This document shows, in pieces, positions 45,201 to 55,007 of a stretch of 64,000 bases of DNA. The stretch is from Polychytrium aggregatum (Eukaryota > Chytridiomycota > Chytridiomycetes > Polychytriales). A model generated the notes under the pieces. It worked only from the letters and a program-made list of their open reading frames with translations. It had not been told where the DNA came from and did not search any database. The stretch spans positions 62,001 through 126,000 of the forward strand of contig NW_026516208.1 of the NCBI RefSeq assembly GCF_025602895.1, given 5' to 3'. The number at the start of each line of letters is the position of its first letter. Position 1 is the first letter of the stretch. Made by a program: the position numbers and the translations under genes.

Positions 45201-46540
45201 ATGTCAACCGCTCCCACCGGCCCAGACCCGCCGCCGCTCGGCAAGAAGCGCAAGCATCCCGACACGTCTGCGGACACCATCCAGCCGCATATATCGCCGA
45301 GCTGCACCGCCGACCGCATCGACTCGCCGCCACTGCCAGCACCGCTCGGGATTACTGGAAATGCCCTCGATGGCGACCGAGGCGGCGCGCTCGTCGACAC
45401 TCCTGCAGATCCTCAAGCCGCAATCACCGACGGGCCCCTGCCGAATGAAGCCCCATCGGCTATAAGCTCCTGCTCTCCCTGATGTAGCAGGCAGCGGCCT
45501 GATCTCGCCATCGATATCCAACGGCGCTCCATCTGGCTCTGTGCCGGGGCTGATCCACAATCTGCCTCAGACCGCACCCATACCTTTGCGACCCCTCGAA
45601 TCATTACTTCAGACAAGCACATTAAACGCAGCTTCCATCCACTCCGCTCCCAGCTCGATAGACGGACACTCGCCAGCTACTTTAAAGTCCACAGCCTCCC
45701 CCGCGCCCGCCAGCTCGTCTCTGGCTGCTCTCCCTTCGCTGGTGCACTTGTACCTCAACGGCTTGATTCCCCCGGCCTCGCTTGAAGAATACGATCGCAG
45801 GGCCGTTGCGTTCGTAGCTGCGGCACATCATGCGTCTGCGCTACAGACTGCCTCCACGAGCGCTGCCATGCTCAGCCCAGAAAGCCAGCCGCAGCAGATT
45901 TCGTCGATGCTGGCGGCGATCTTGGCAATGGGCATGCCCATGAACTACCTGCCCACGAAGCCGGCAGCCACATCGTCGTCGTCCGCTCATGCGGATGCAG
46001 TCCTCGTCAGCCTCGAACGCCCCGGGCACGCATCCACCAATAACACCGATGGTTGCCCCTCACCCGTCCACCTCGTCCGTATCGTCGATATCGGGCGACG
46101 ATGATGATGTTGGCCTGGAAGTAGCCGGTGGCCGCCCGTCCCATCCGAGAATCAGCCGTCCGCTCTCCGAAGAAGAGCGCAAAGAGCGGCGGCTCCGACA
46201 GAATCGTCTCGCCGCCAGAGGATCCCGACAGAAAAAGAAGCAGTACATCGAGGAGCTGGAGCAGCGTATCCGACGCCTTGAAGAAGAAAACAGCCGGCTA
46301 CGTGCTGCGAATCGACAGGCCGCGGCGGAAACCAAGCGAATCTCGGCTGACCGTCCGAAGCCTCGGCCGTCGGATCCGTCCACCCTCCCACATACCCACC
46401 ATCACGCTCCTGCATCTGAAGCTGACCGAAGCTTGGCTGATGGGTGCTCCGCTGCCCCAGCGATCTGCAGTCCCGTCGAAGCCATATCGCCGGCTCCAAA
46501 ACCAAGTCGTTTTGGCGCTGTCCATACGGACGCAGCTTGA
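45201..46540 (+). CDS. bZIP transcription factor (exon or frame joins unresolved)
   Basis: Three successive open frames on the plus strand look like one gene. The first starts at 45201 (MSTAPTGPDPPPLGKKRKHP, with a KKRK basic motif). The second (45466-46104) is Ser/Ala/Pro-rich with a helical stretch LVHLYLNGLIPPASLEEYD. The third (45989-46540) carries the bZIP: EERKERRLRQNRLAARGSRQ then KKKQYIEELEQRIRRLEEEN and SRLRAANRQ. The core N..AAR.SR DNA-contact pattern is present. Frame 1 to 2 could be joined by a 229-base intron (45266-45494). Frame 2 to 3 needs a one-base shift near 45985-46010 where I find no usable intron. Either the assembly has an indel there or the gene is damaged. Target genes are unknown. 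Confidence 0.7.
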
Positions 46541-47027
46541 ATCCGCACCCGCTCTGGTACAATCCCAACTGCGGTCTGTACAAGCAGCAAGCCAATGCAC
46601 ATGCACTTACAACCCCAGTGGCTGGCCACGTTTTCCTGACTCCCAATATATGCATGCGTCTTCGTCTTTACAACATTCGCCAATCTGTGTGCTGCGAATT
46701 CGCAATTCCATGGCTTCACGTGCGGCCCTCATAGGCCCGGTTTCTATTCTGCATGTCCAAGAGCACCGTCGACGGTCCAGTAACTCCACATGCATCTGGC
46801 CACACACGCTAACATCGGTACTTATGCTGATCAGAATGCGGCCCCAGTCGGTCGTCCTCGCAACGACCAACCAAGGAGCATCCGAAACGTCATCTTGATC
46901 GCTCTGTTGAAAGCGAGGACCCCAAGTATCTCGACAAGCCGAGACCATTCAATCGACTGCCTGTGGGTATGCTTTCAGGCAAAGTACAGATGACACTTTC
47001 CTTCCTTCCGGACTCACTGAGGAGCAA
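46541..47027. other. Convergent intergenic region
   Basis: Between the bZIP stop (+) and the 7TM paralogue 1 stop (-). No gene recognised. Confidence 0.55.
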
Positions 47028-48426
47028 TCAGGCCCTGTTAACCGCGGTGTCTCGGTTGGCTGTCGTGTCTCGGGCCGTTACGCTGACAGTGCCAGGCTGT
47101 CCTCCTTGACTCGAGGTGGATGAGCCATCGTCGTCGCCGCGGGCATCGACAACGCTCAGAACCAAGATAAAATGGGCTTCACGTCACAGGCGTAAGGATG
47201 AGGGTGTCGTTAGAGCCCAACCACACTTGCCACGGGGGCTGACGCTCAAGCAAAGCCATGGCAGGCAGTCCTCATGACGAGGCGATATGGCCCAAGCACA
47301 ATTTCCAAGGACTCATTGATGCCATTATCTTCCCATGCTTCTGTCACGCCGACATCTTCGCGCTGGAGCCACCGCCACTCTGACTTACATATGCACATGA
47401 TCGATCCCCTGAGATACAGTACTTTGGTCTGCAGCACAAACTCTGCGATTGCGCACGAGCTAGTGATCGTGCCCAGCAGCGCCGCCCAGCAGATTCTCCA
47501 GATTTCTCGCGAAAGAACTCTGGCAATCATCGTCTGCTTGCCGGCCTTTTGGCTGACTTTGATTGTGCTCATTTTCTTGATGTGTCCTCGCAGGAACGTG
47601 ATCATGCAGGTCGCCGTGAAGGCATCGATCGAGAGCCAGTAGAGATAGAGCACGATCTGGACCACCTGAAATGCTTGGGGATGTGAGAGCCCCTGGCAAT
47701 CGCCTGACCGAGTTGCATCGAGTTAATCGATCGTACATATCCGTGGACAAGAAACGTGCAGCCCAAGCCGGGACCGGGACAGACTCAGGACAGACTCGGG
47801 ACAGACTCGGGACAGACTCGGGACAGACTCGGGACGGAATCAAACATACCCACAAAGTTGTAGGAGGTCCAGATAAAGGCGTGGTACAGCGCAAATGAGA
47901 TCAAAATGGCGGTCCAGACAGTCACATGGATGTATTGGCGAGGGATATAGCCGGTAACGGCGACAGTCTTCCAGATTAGATAGCCGCATCGAAGGCCGTC
48001 CTTTGTGGCGACGAAGGCGGGTAAGTATATGGATCTCGCCCTTTCTCCTCTCTACCCTTCGCTCAGAGCAACTCTCTCCTGCGGGTTTGACAGCGTTTCG
48101 ACAGGCCAGAATCGAGTTCAGCTGCAGTAACCAACCTTGATAACGAACAGAAGATCTCCCGCCAGCCACATCCAGTTTGATTGGCACACCGTCATGTCGA
48201 CAAAGAACGGCGTAATCCAGTTGAGGAACAGGCCGGTGGCATCAAAGTAGACCATCACGGGAATCAAGGATTTGTAGTCATGTCGGACCTTCCACTTGCC
48301 CAGCACGATGATGACCAGCAGGGCGCAAAATGTCGGGTAGCCGCCGTAGTTTTCTGTATCCGAAAGGACCGCCAGAGGCCCTGGGAATCCTGCGCTCACT
48401 TGAACGGTTGCGTTCTGGCTCGACAT
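47028..48426 (-). CDS. Predicted seven-transmembrane protein, paralogue 1
   Basis: Four exons on the minus strand: 48426-48136, 48000-47850, about 47669-47391, and a last exon ending at 47028. The product has seven hydrophobic segments, for example YPTFCALLVIIVLGKWKV, LIPVMVYFDATGLFLNWITP, WMWLAGDLLFVIK, ILISFALYHAFIWTSYNFVG, IVLYLYWLSIDAFTATCMI, ICWAALLGTITSSCAIAEFV and ISHFILVLSVVDARG. An Asn/Ser-rich extracellular N-terminus and a hydrophilic, Ser/Thr-rich C-tail fit a receptor-like topology. I do not recognise the family; it may be lineage-specific. The downstream tandem neighbour (48737-53661) encodes a close paralogue. An intron of this gene contains an ACAGACTCGGG tandem. Confidence 0.75.
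47776..47835. repeat. (ACAGACTCGGG)n 11-mer tandem repeat
   Basis: About five copies in an intron of 7TM paralogue 1. Confidence 0.85.
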
Positions 48427-48736
48427 TGCTGCTGAATGCAACGAGTAGAGGGCGTTGGAGATGTGGAATACCTTACGGCGGGCGCAATCCACCGGTACGG
48501 GGTCAACCTCGAGCAAGGACTTATTATACTCGAGACATGGTCCGGGGGTCTCTCACCACGGGGGGGGAACATATGTCGCCAACTCATATGTACCATGTCT
48601 GTATTGTGCAAAACTCATATGAAAGGGCCAATCAGCCCTGTCGCAGACCAGGACAATGTACATCGGTCTGATTCGCAACTGCATGTGAAATAGTAGCCCA
48701 GAGATATGTCAGACTCGACAGCGCGCTGTACCGAGC
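48427..48736. other. Gap between tandem 7TM genes
   Basis: Upstream of paralogue 1 and just beyond the stop of paralogue 2. No feature recognised. Confidence 0.5.
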
Positions 48737-49797
48737 TTAATCGGTGGTAGTGGTGGTCAGATACTGGGTCGGCACCGTGGACTCCTTGCGGGCGCTTCTC
48801 GCTGCGGTGTTGGGAGAACCAGGAGCCGACGATACGCCGCCAGCACCTTGGCCATGTGCGCTGGACGATAAATCGTCCTCGCCGCGAGAGTCGATTGTGC
48901 TGAGGACAAGGATGAAATGGGCTGCCAGGGACACCCACAGTCAGCCAGAGTCGAGCGGCAGAGACGTGTGCATATGTGAACAGAGCAAGCACTCCGCTGC
49001 CACCGTCGATCCCACCGCCATCTCGCTGTAGAAGCAACTTACATATGCACATGATCGACCCACGAAGATAGAAAACCTTCGTCTGCAGCACAAACTCTGC
49101 GATGGCGCATGAACTGGTGACGAGACCAAGGCAGGCCGCCCAGCAGACTCTCCAAATCTCGCGCGAGAGCACCTTGGCCACCAGGGTCTCCTTCTTTGAC
49201 TTTGTGTTGATCTTGAGCTCCTCCATCTTCTTGAGATGGTTTCGCAAGAAAAAAATTAGACACCCTGCTGTGAAAACGTCAACCAAGAGCCAGTAGAGGT
49301 ACAATACGATCTGGACGGCTTGAAAGGCCGTGGGATAGGCGATGGCTTGGCAGTTGCCTGTCGACCATTTGGACGGTGAGTTTCCTGGTGTCAGGAACAT
49401 GGCCGCGGTGCAAATGACGATACAGAAAACGACCCGTACCTGTGAAGCTGTAGGAAGTCCAGATGAAGGCGTGGTAGAGGGCCACCGAGACGAGAAAGGC
49501 CCCGGCAACGGCATGATACACATATATGCGATCGATAATGCCGGTGACCATCACGGTCTTCCATATCAAGTAGGCACATCGGAGACCATCCTGCGGGGAT
49601 AGGCCAGGGTATCGTGAGCCCGCTGGTGGCCATGCTGCACCTCAGCCCATGCATCGCTTTGCCAGCGAGACCGGCAGTCATGAACAGAAGAGAATTCGGA
49701 GCTGGAACTACTGGTATCACAGACCAACCTTGACGGCAAAGAGGATATCCGCAGTCAAAGATATGTTGTTGAGCTGACAGGGTGTGAGCTCGATGTA

Positions 49798-49826
49798 CAC
49801 TTTATTCAGAAAAAAACGGGACAATA
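49798..49826. repeat. Terminal inverted repeat, Fanzor side
   Basis: CACTTTATTCAGAAAAAAAC followed by GGGACA. It pairs with 53406-53434 at matching spacing; the strongest block is AAAAAACGGGACA. Confidence 0.85.
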
Positions 49827-50000
49827 TAGCCGTTTCCATGAACATGTAGTATGTGCTGTGCTTGCGTCAAGCAAAGCCACAAGAAATAAAACAGATCACT
49901 TTGGCAGCCTCCGAGTGAAGACCGCCGATCGCTCTCCGATCTCCACAATCGACCTGCATACTGTGATCATGTTGCGCGCCGCATTGACGTCGCGATTCGA
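49798..50000 (-). ncRNA. Candidate Fanzor guide RNA (omega-RNA) locus
   Basis: Placed only by analogy. In TnpB and characterised Fanzor elements the guide RNA scaffold overlaps the end of the nuclease gene and runs to the element end, and the guide is the adjoining flank. Here that interval is the last roughly 100 coding bases of Fanzor plus the 98-base 3' region. I did not establish a fold. Confidence 0.25.
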
Positions 50001-52268
50001 CACTGTCCGGCAGCTGGGATTCTTGCAGCTCCTGACAAAGTGGGAATTCGCAACACTGGGCGCATCGAGTCCTTCCAACCGAACTGGCTCCAGGTACTTG
50101 GAGCACACCTGCGAGGTGTTGAACTCGTTCGTCGAGGCCACCTTGACGCTTCCGTGAGGGTGATTGGGACGGCGTCGGTGGTGCTCGAACTGCTCAAAGT
50201 ACTGAGCAAACCGCTGCCTCCGAGGGCTGAATGCATAGCCCTTGCCTTGTCGCCATGACGCATTGCCAAAGGCGATCACCACATCGGTCCGTATCGGGGC
50301 GTGCTTCAGGACGGCCTTGCACATCCTGTCGACGGCCACTTGGCGCCTCTTGTGGCCCGTGAATCGATGGTGGCGAGTCTTCTTGCCAAGGTGGAAGTCG
50401 AGCTGCACTCGCAGCTCCGGTCGCAGGACATGGGTGAGATGGACCTTGAAAGCCTCCGAGGACGACACCTTGGGCGAGGGGGTGGTCGACATCCAGGTCT
50501 CGATGCTGAGTCGATACTTCATGGTGTTGTGCCACCTGGTGTTGGACGTATGGCCACACATGTGCTGATAGTGGCCATTGGAGAATGAGACCACCTCGTC
50601 TTGGTGGCCCGGTGCTTGGATGACTGCCGTGAAGATGGAGCCGACTCCAGGATCGATGCCAATCCAAGTGGTGCGATCGGGGTCTGGGTCGCCGATGTGG
50701 GCCTGGATGCGCTGCTCGGCAGTCGGAGGAGGCTCGATGGTCTCGGTGTGATCGGTTCGAGGCACAAACTTGACGAGGCCGATGGTGCATCCAATGCCAT
50801 CGGTGCTGATCTCGTAGTTGAACAGCTTCTTGTCCCTGACCCGCTCTTGGAAGAGGGAACTACGCAGCTTGAAGCAACTGCGCCAGAGACGATCCTGGTT
50901 GTTGACACCGTCCTCACCTTCTTCCTTGAGCATGTCCCAGGTGAGTCCAAGGCGTTTCTTTGGACCAAGGAGCTCCCAGAGAGTGACGGTGTCGATCTTG
51001 ACATACTTGGCCTTGGCTGTGCACAGAGGGACCATCGTGCACACGGCCGGAGGAGTGTCGAGAGCGAGCTGCTTGAGTGCCCACTTGATCCTGGATGCCA
51101 GCTTGTTGATCTTGGCCTTGGTGGTGCCGAGCTCAGACTTGGCCTTGGTGAACCTCTTGTCGTCGGAGGGAATGCCTTGGGTAGTGAGCTCGTCCAGCTT
51201 GGCCTGGCGCTGCAGCTCGGTGACTCGGAGGGCGGGCATGTCACAGTCGATCCACTTGTGGACATTGTCGACCATCTTGTCTCGGGCGAGGATTCTCACA
51301 TGGTGTGAGAGGCGATGGAGGGCCCGGAAGCGGTCCTGGTCGTTGCTGTACCGAAACTCGTCAGGATGTGGCCAAACTCGGGATAGAGGAACTCGAGATC
51401 GGCCTTGGGTGGAGTCTGCCCTGGTTTCTCGAAGAGCTCGAGACAGGCCTCGATGGCTTCGTGCTTATGCTTGTTGGCTGGGAAGACAGCAGCACAGAAG
51501 CGGCGAAGGAGTCGCCAGTAGGCCAGGTCGAGGTGGGTGGTGCAGTTGGTGGCATAGGCATTGACAGCCAGTGTGAGAAGCTGACTGTGAGCACCATCAG
51601 GCAGACGAGGGGCCGGAGGCAGGTCTGCGTGCCGAGTGGTCTGGTAGTCGCGAAAGGAAGCGACCAGATGCTCGTTGTATTTCTTGGTGTCCCTGGCCGT
51701 CGAGAGGGCATCGGCCTCGACAATCGTGAAGCATTGGCGGATGAAAGCAGGGGTGGACCTTGGAGATGACGGGGACGGGAAGATCCTGCTCGATGCACCG
51801 GAGGATGTGCAGGTTGAGCAGCCTGGGTGCCTCGAATTGGATCTGGGTCATGGCCTCGACGGTGGCCTGGATCTTGTCGCGGAGAGCGGGATTGAGACAA
51901 CAGCCGTCCATGGTCTGCTTGAAGCAGCTGAACTGAGGAGCGGATGACCTTCCATCCACGAGTGGGACGACAGAACTCTTGAGGGGCCGGTATTTGGGAC
52001 ACTTGTTGGTGTTGCAGCGTTCGTGATCGGTGCCATCGCACTTGGGACATCGCTTGCCAGTACTCGAGGAAGTAGATGGACCAGGCTCGGTGGGATCGAC
52101 ATCCATTGGATCTGCAGAAGCAGTGGTGGTGAGCGACGGAGCAACAGACGACCAAGCATGCGTGGGGTCAGAATACGAACCAGAGACAGGCTCCGACTGT
52201 GACTTGGCTTTCTTGGGCCTGGGTGGCCGAGGCTGGCCATCACCGGTACCCTTGCGCTTCGGAGGCAT
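49896..52268 (-). pseudogene. Fanzor RNA-guided nuclease, frameshifted
   Basis: The start MPPKRKGTGDGQPRPPRPKK is basic (nuclear-localisation-like) and is followed by a CPKC..TDHERC...KC zinc knuckle. The C-terminal two thirds carry a RuvC fold: WIGIDPGVGSIFTAV (RuvC-I Asp), ASTNEFNTSQVC (relocated RuvC-II Glu, the EF.TS form typical of Fanzor), a SCKNPSC half-finger and SNRDVNAARNM (RuvC-III Asp). The triad is intact. Three separate frames are needed: a one-base insertion near 51758 (AAGGTCC) and a two-base CA insertion near 51368 break the gene, and together restore phase. The codon after CSK is TAC (Tyr, 50094-50096) where TnpB/Fanzor fingers have Cys, so zinc binding is probably impaired. 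Confidence 0.88.
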
Positions 52269-52542
52269 GGGGGCAGAGGATGCTGGATGCCTGCCAGTGG
52301 TACTGGTCAGAACAGAGACTTTTTTTATCGTACAATTGCGCGATGATCAGATCAAGGCGAGATGAGGGAAGAAAGCAGCAGGACGAAGGTGTGGCATTTA
52401 TACCCGAGAGCAGGAGCCCGTCTTTGCGGGCTGGTTGGGGAAGTGACCCTGTTCAAAAATCGCCGAGAGGTTCAAGACAGGGATGTGAACGTGAGAACGG
52501 CGGCTTGATTGGAGGGGGAGCTCAACTCCAAATTGGAGGAAC

Positions 52543-53350
52543 TCAACCCCAAATCGGTGGGGACTCAACCCCAAAGAAGTTCTCGATGGGATTGAAGTCG
52601 GGCGAGGCAGGTGGGGTGAAGATCACTGACCATCCTCGGCGATCGATGCAGTCCAGGACAGCCATTGTCTTGTGCATGCTGACATTGTCCATCACAATCA
52701 CAGAGTCGTCTGGGAAGGTCGCTCGATCAAAGAACTCGACCATCGAGTGTGTCTTGAATGATGTGGGGATGTACATGCGATGCAGCACACCAGAGTGGTT
52801 GATGGCAAATGCAGCCGAGACAGACTTGTGTTTCATGTGATTGCGCTGGCGAAGCGGAGCACCCTTCGGTGAGTATCCGTAGAGAGGAAAAATGGATCTC
52901 CTGATCCCTGTCTCATCGACAAAAACGAATCGTCGTGGGTCGATGGAGCGGACCTGGTTCCTTGAACTGTGCCACTCGCTCATCTAGTCGCTTGGACTTG
53001 TAGAGGTGTGTTGCCCTCTTGTGTGAGAGACCTGCTCGCTGGATGGCAGTGTGGCAGAGTGAGAGTGATACTTTCCTCTGGAGGATGGACTCGAGCTTGC
53101 ATCGCAACACAGGACCAGTCTGGAACGGGTCCTGTTCAATCAGGGTGCGAATGACTGGACATGCCTGCTCGAAGAAAGTGGATCTGCGAGCTGGGACCCG
53201 GGATGGGTCATCCAGCTTGCATCCTCGGTGCCATCGATGGATGGTGCTCTTGGATACACTGAATATGGAGGCGACCTTACGCAGGCTATGGATGAGATCG
53301 TAGCATCGCAATGCGGCGGTGCGAAAGTCGGATGTGTGGCGAATGGTCAT
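52543..53350 (-). pseudogene. Tc1/mariner (IS630-type) DDE transposase, frameshifted and truncated
   Basis: The start MTIRHTSDFRTAALRCYDLI is followed by a helix-turn-helix (RKVASIFSVSKSTIHRWHRG) and a second HTH-like segment (LCHTAIQRAGLSHKRATHLY). An extra A near 52961 shifts the frame. The catalytic part then reads RFVFVDETG (first Asp), SVIVMDNVSMHK (second Asp) and TPPASPDFNPIEN (final acidic residue in the PIE context of the Tc1/IS630 family). The frame stops at 52543 soon after this motif, whereas family members usually continue for 30-60 residues, so the C-terminus is lost. It is probably inactive in this copy. Confidence 0.88.
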
Positions 53351-53405
53351 GGCCAGCGCGCGATAACATTGGGTAACAAAATATTCGATGAATGGTCAAA
53401 AACCC

Positions 53406-53434
53406 GGGTGTCCCGTTTTTTATTGGATTGCCTG
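53406..53434. repeat. Terminal inverted repeat, transposase side
   Basis: The complement reads CAGGCAATCCAATAAAAAAC followed by GGGACACCC. It is nearly identical to the left end of the element at 27118. Confidence 0.88.
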
Positions 53435-53825
53435 TAACACGGAGTGATCCAGTTGAGAAACAGACCCATGGCGTCAAAGTACACCATCAAGGGGATAATA
53501 GATTTGAAGTCCAGTGCCACCTTCCACTTGTTGAGGACCACAATCAAAAGCAGGGCACAGAAGGTTGGGTAGCCTCCATGGTTCTCCGTGTCCTGCAAGA
53601 CGTAGAGAAATGCTTGAAGACCGGAAGTGATGGTGGTTGAGCCGCTGCCGCTGGAGGACATTCGTCGAATAAGCTGACGGATTTGAGATCGAAAAGGTAT
53701 CGGAATTCCGAGCTGCGTGGCACTCGAGGAAGGCAGGGGGGTTGAGATCCCATAGCAGCCCTATATATAGTTGGCAAGTACACTTTATGAGTATTACTGG
53801 GCATTGTTGCGAACATGGTCTTCGT

Positions 53826-53940
53826 CCTGAACCATTGAACCATTGAATCATTGAGCCATTGAGCCATTGAGCCATTGAGCCATTGAGCTATTGAGCTATT
53901 GAACCATTGAGTCATTGAGTCATTGGGCCATTGAGCCGGA
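53826..53940. repeat. (ATTGAGCC)n-type tandem repeat
   Basis: About ten variant 9-10-base units (CATTGAGCC, CATTGAACC, TATTGAGC) in the upstream region of 7TM paralogue 2. Confidence 0.85.
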
Positions 53941-55007
53941 AAATCAGCTTGATCAAGGCAATTTAGCCAGCACCCACAATGCCGCCGATCCACCTGGGTT
54001 GCAGACCATTCAGACCGACGGCATGGTCTGCCCAAATAGCATAGCTACTTTCGTCTATCTGTGCAAATCCGACAAAGCCAATCATTGCCGCCTATCTGAG
54101 CTCCATTGTGGATAGAATCCCTCCATTTCTCTCACCTTGAGCACCTTCATTCACCAACGCACCCCGCGTCGTCAATGACTGGGATCAATGATGCGGATCT
54201 GCTGCGAACCATCCATTTGCTGCGAGTTCGGGTCCAGAGTCCTTTGGTTCTTTGCATCTCGGTGCGCTTGTGGCTGACTGAATGCACTGATTGGCAGATC
54301 TACGAATCTTCTGTCTCGAGTCTCCTTTCCAGAGTAGTCCACAGCACGCTTGCTCTTGCTCTCAGCAGTGGAGGTCAAGAGATGAGCACGGGCAGATTGG
54401 GATCGCCTCCGGTCGATCGAAGGTGTCGATGCTCTTTCGAGTCTTTCGGTTTTTGCTTGCTTGCCAAGTGTGTCGCCAGCCCCCCGCCCACGCCAGCGAG
54501 GATGGCAAGACTCAGCTCAGGTCCTTCGTCCGGCTGTCCTCCTTTTCTTGGCAGTCTTCGAGATCTGCTGAGCTTCATATCCAAACGTCGGGTCTGAAGT
54601 CATCATCTGCTCCTCGTGTTCGTGAATGAACAAGTCTGCGAGCATGTCTCAGCACGAGGTAGCGACTTTGTGGCCAGGGAGAGTCTCTGATGGGCGGCTA
54701 TGCGATATTCGTAGAGTCTTGTCGTCGTTGCTTTGAGCCTTGAATCAGTCGCTGACGAGACTTGGGTATCAGAAACAGAACCCTCCTGTCAAATCGAAGA
54801 AACCTGGAAAGGATTCCGCCGCAGGCAGCCCGCGGCTAACCACCAGTCCCAATGGCGGCCGAGTTTTGGGTAACTGATGGTGACAAAGGGCGCTGGAAGG
54901 GAGTGGACAGCTTCCAAATCGCATTCAACCTCGTGGACTGTCGCAACGCTCAGGGCAAGCACATAACCCTCGGCTGCGCTGTGCCTTTCTTGGGTGATTT
55001 CATACAG
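53941..55007. other. Region upstream of the F-box gene with small unassigned ORFs
   Basis: A minus-strand frame at 54645-54517 (MLADLFIHEHEEQMMTSDPT then FGYEAQQISKTAKKR) and another ending at 54375 (LAILAGVGGGLATHLASKQK) look protein-like and may be exons of one small gene, but I cannot join them. A plus-strand ATG at 54853 could be the first exon of the F-box gene; its phase does not match any acceptor I tried. Confidence 0.35.

Larger units (their letters stand above)
49798..53434 (-). mobile_element. Composite Tc1/mariner-type transposon carrying a Fanzor gene
   Basis: Length is 3,637 bp. It is bounded by about 29-bp inverted repeats that share CA....AT.CA..AAAAAA then CGGGACA, and flanked by TA (49796-49797 and 53435-53436), the target duplication expected of Tc1/mariner. 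Read on the minus strand the order is: TIR, mariner-type transposase (from 53350), a spacer, Fanzor (52268-49896), 98 bases, TIR. The 27118-27856 element has the same order, so the two genes travel together. Host DNA on both sides belongs to one exon of 7TM paralogue 2. Confidence 0.92.
48737..53661 (-). pseudogene. Seven-transmembrane protein paralogue 2, interrupted by a transposon
   Basis: Exon 1 runs from the ATG at 53661 (MSSSGSGSTTITSGL) through GGYPTFCALLLIVVLNKWKV and FDAMGLFLNWITPCY. It is then cut by the 3.64-kb element. Host sequence resumes at 49797 as IELTPCQLNNISLTADILFA then VK, and later exons give DGLRCAYLIWKTVMVTGI, VALYHAFIWTSYSF, VQIVLYLYWLLVDVFTAGCL, VCWAACLGLVTSSCAIAEFV and AHFILVLSTIDSRGEDD, ending at 48737. 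With the element and one TA removed, the junction reads NWITPCY-IELTPCQ, aligning with NWITPFF-VDMTVCQ of paralogue 1. All flanking exons remain open, so the insertion looks young. Without excision the frame ends about 28 codons into the element. Confidence 0.85.

Noticed and set aside
49776-53460. The composite transposon acting as a spliceable intron in 7TM paralogue 2
   Set aside because: Candidate donor and acceptor sites next to the TIRs do not restore the host frame, whereas clean TA excision does.
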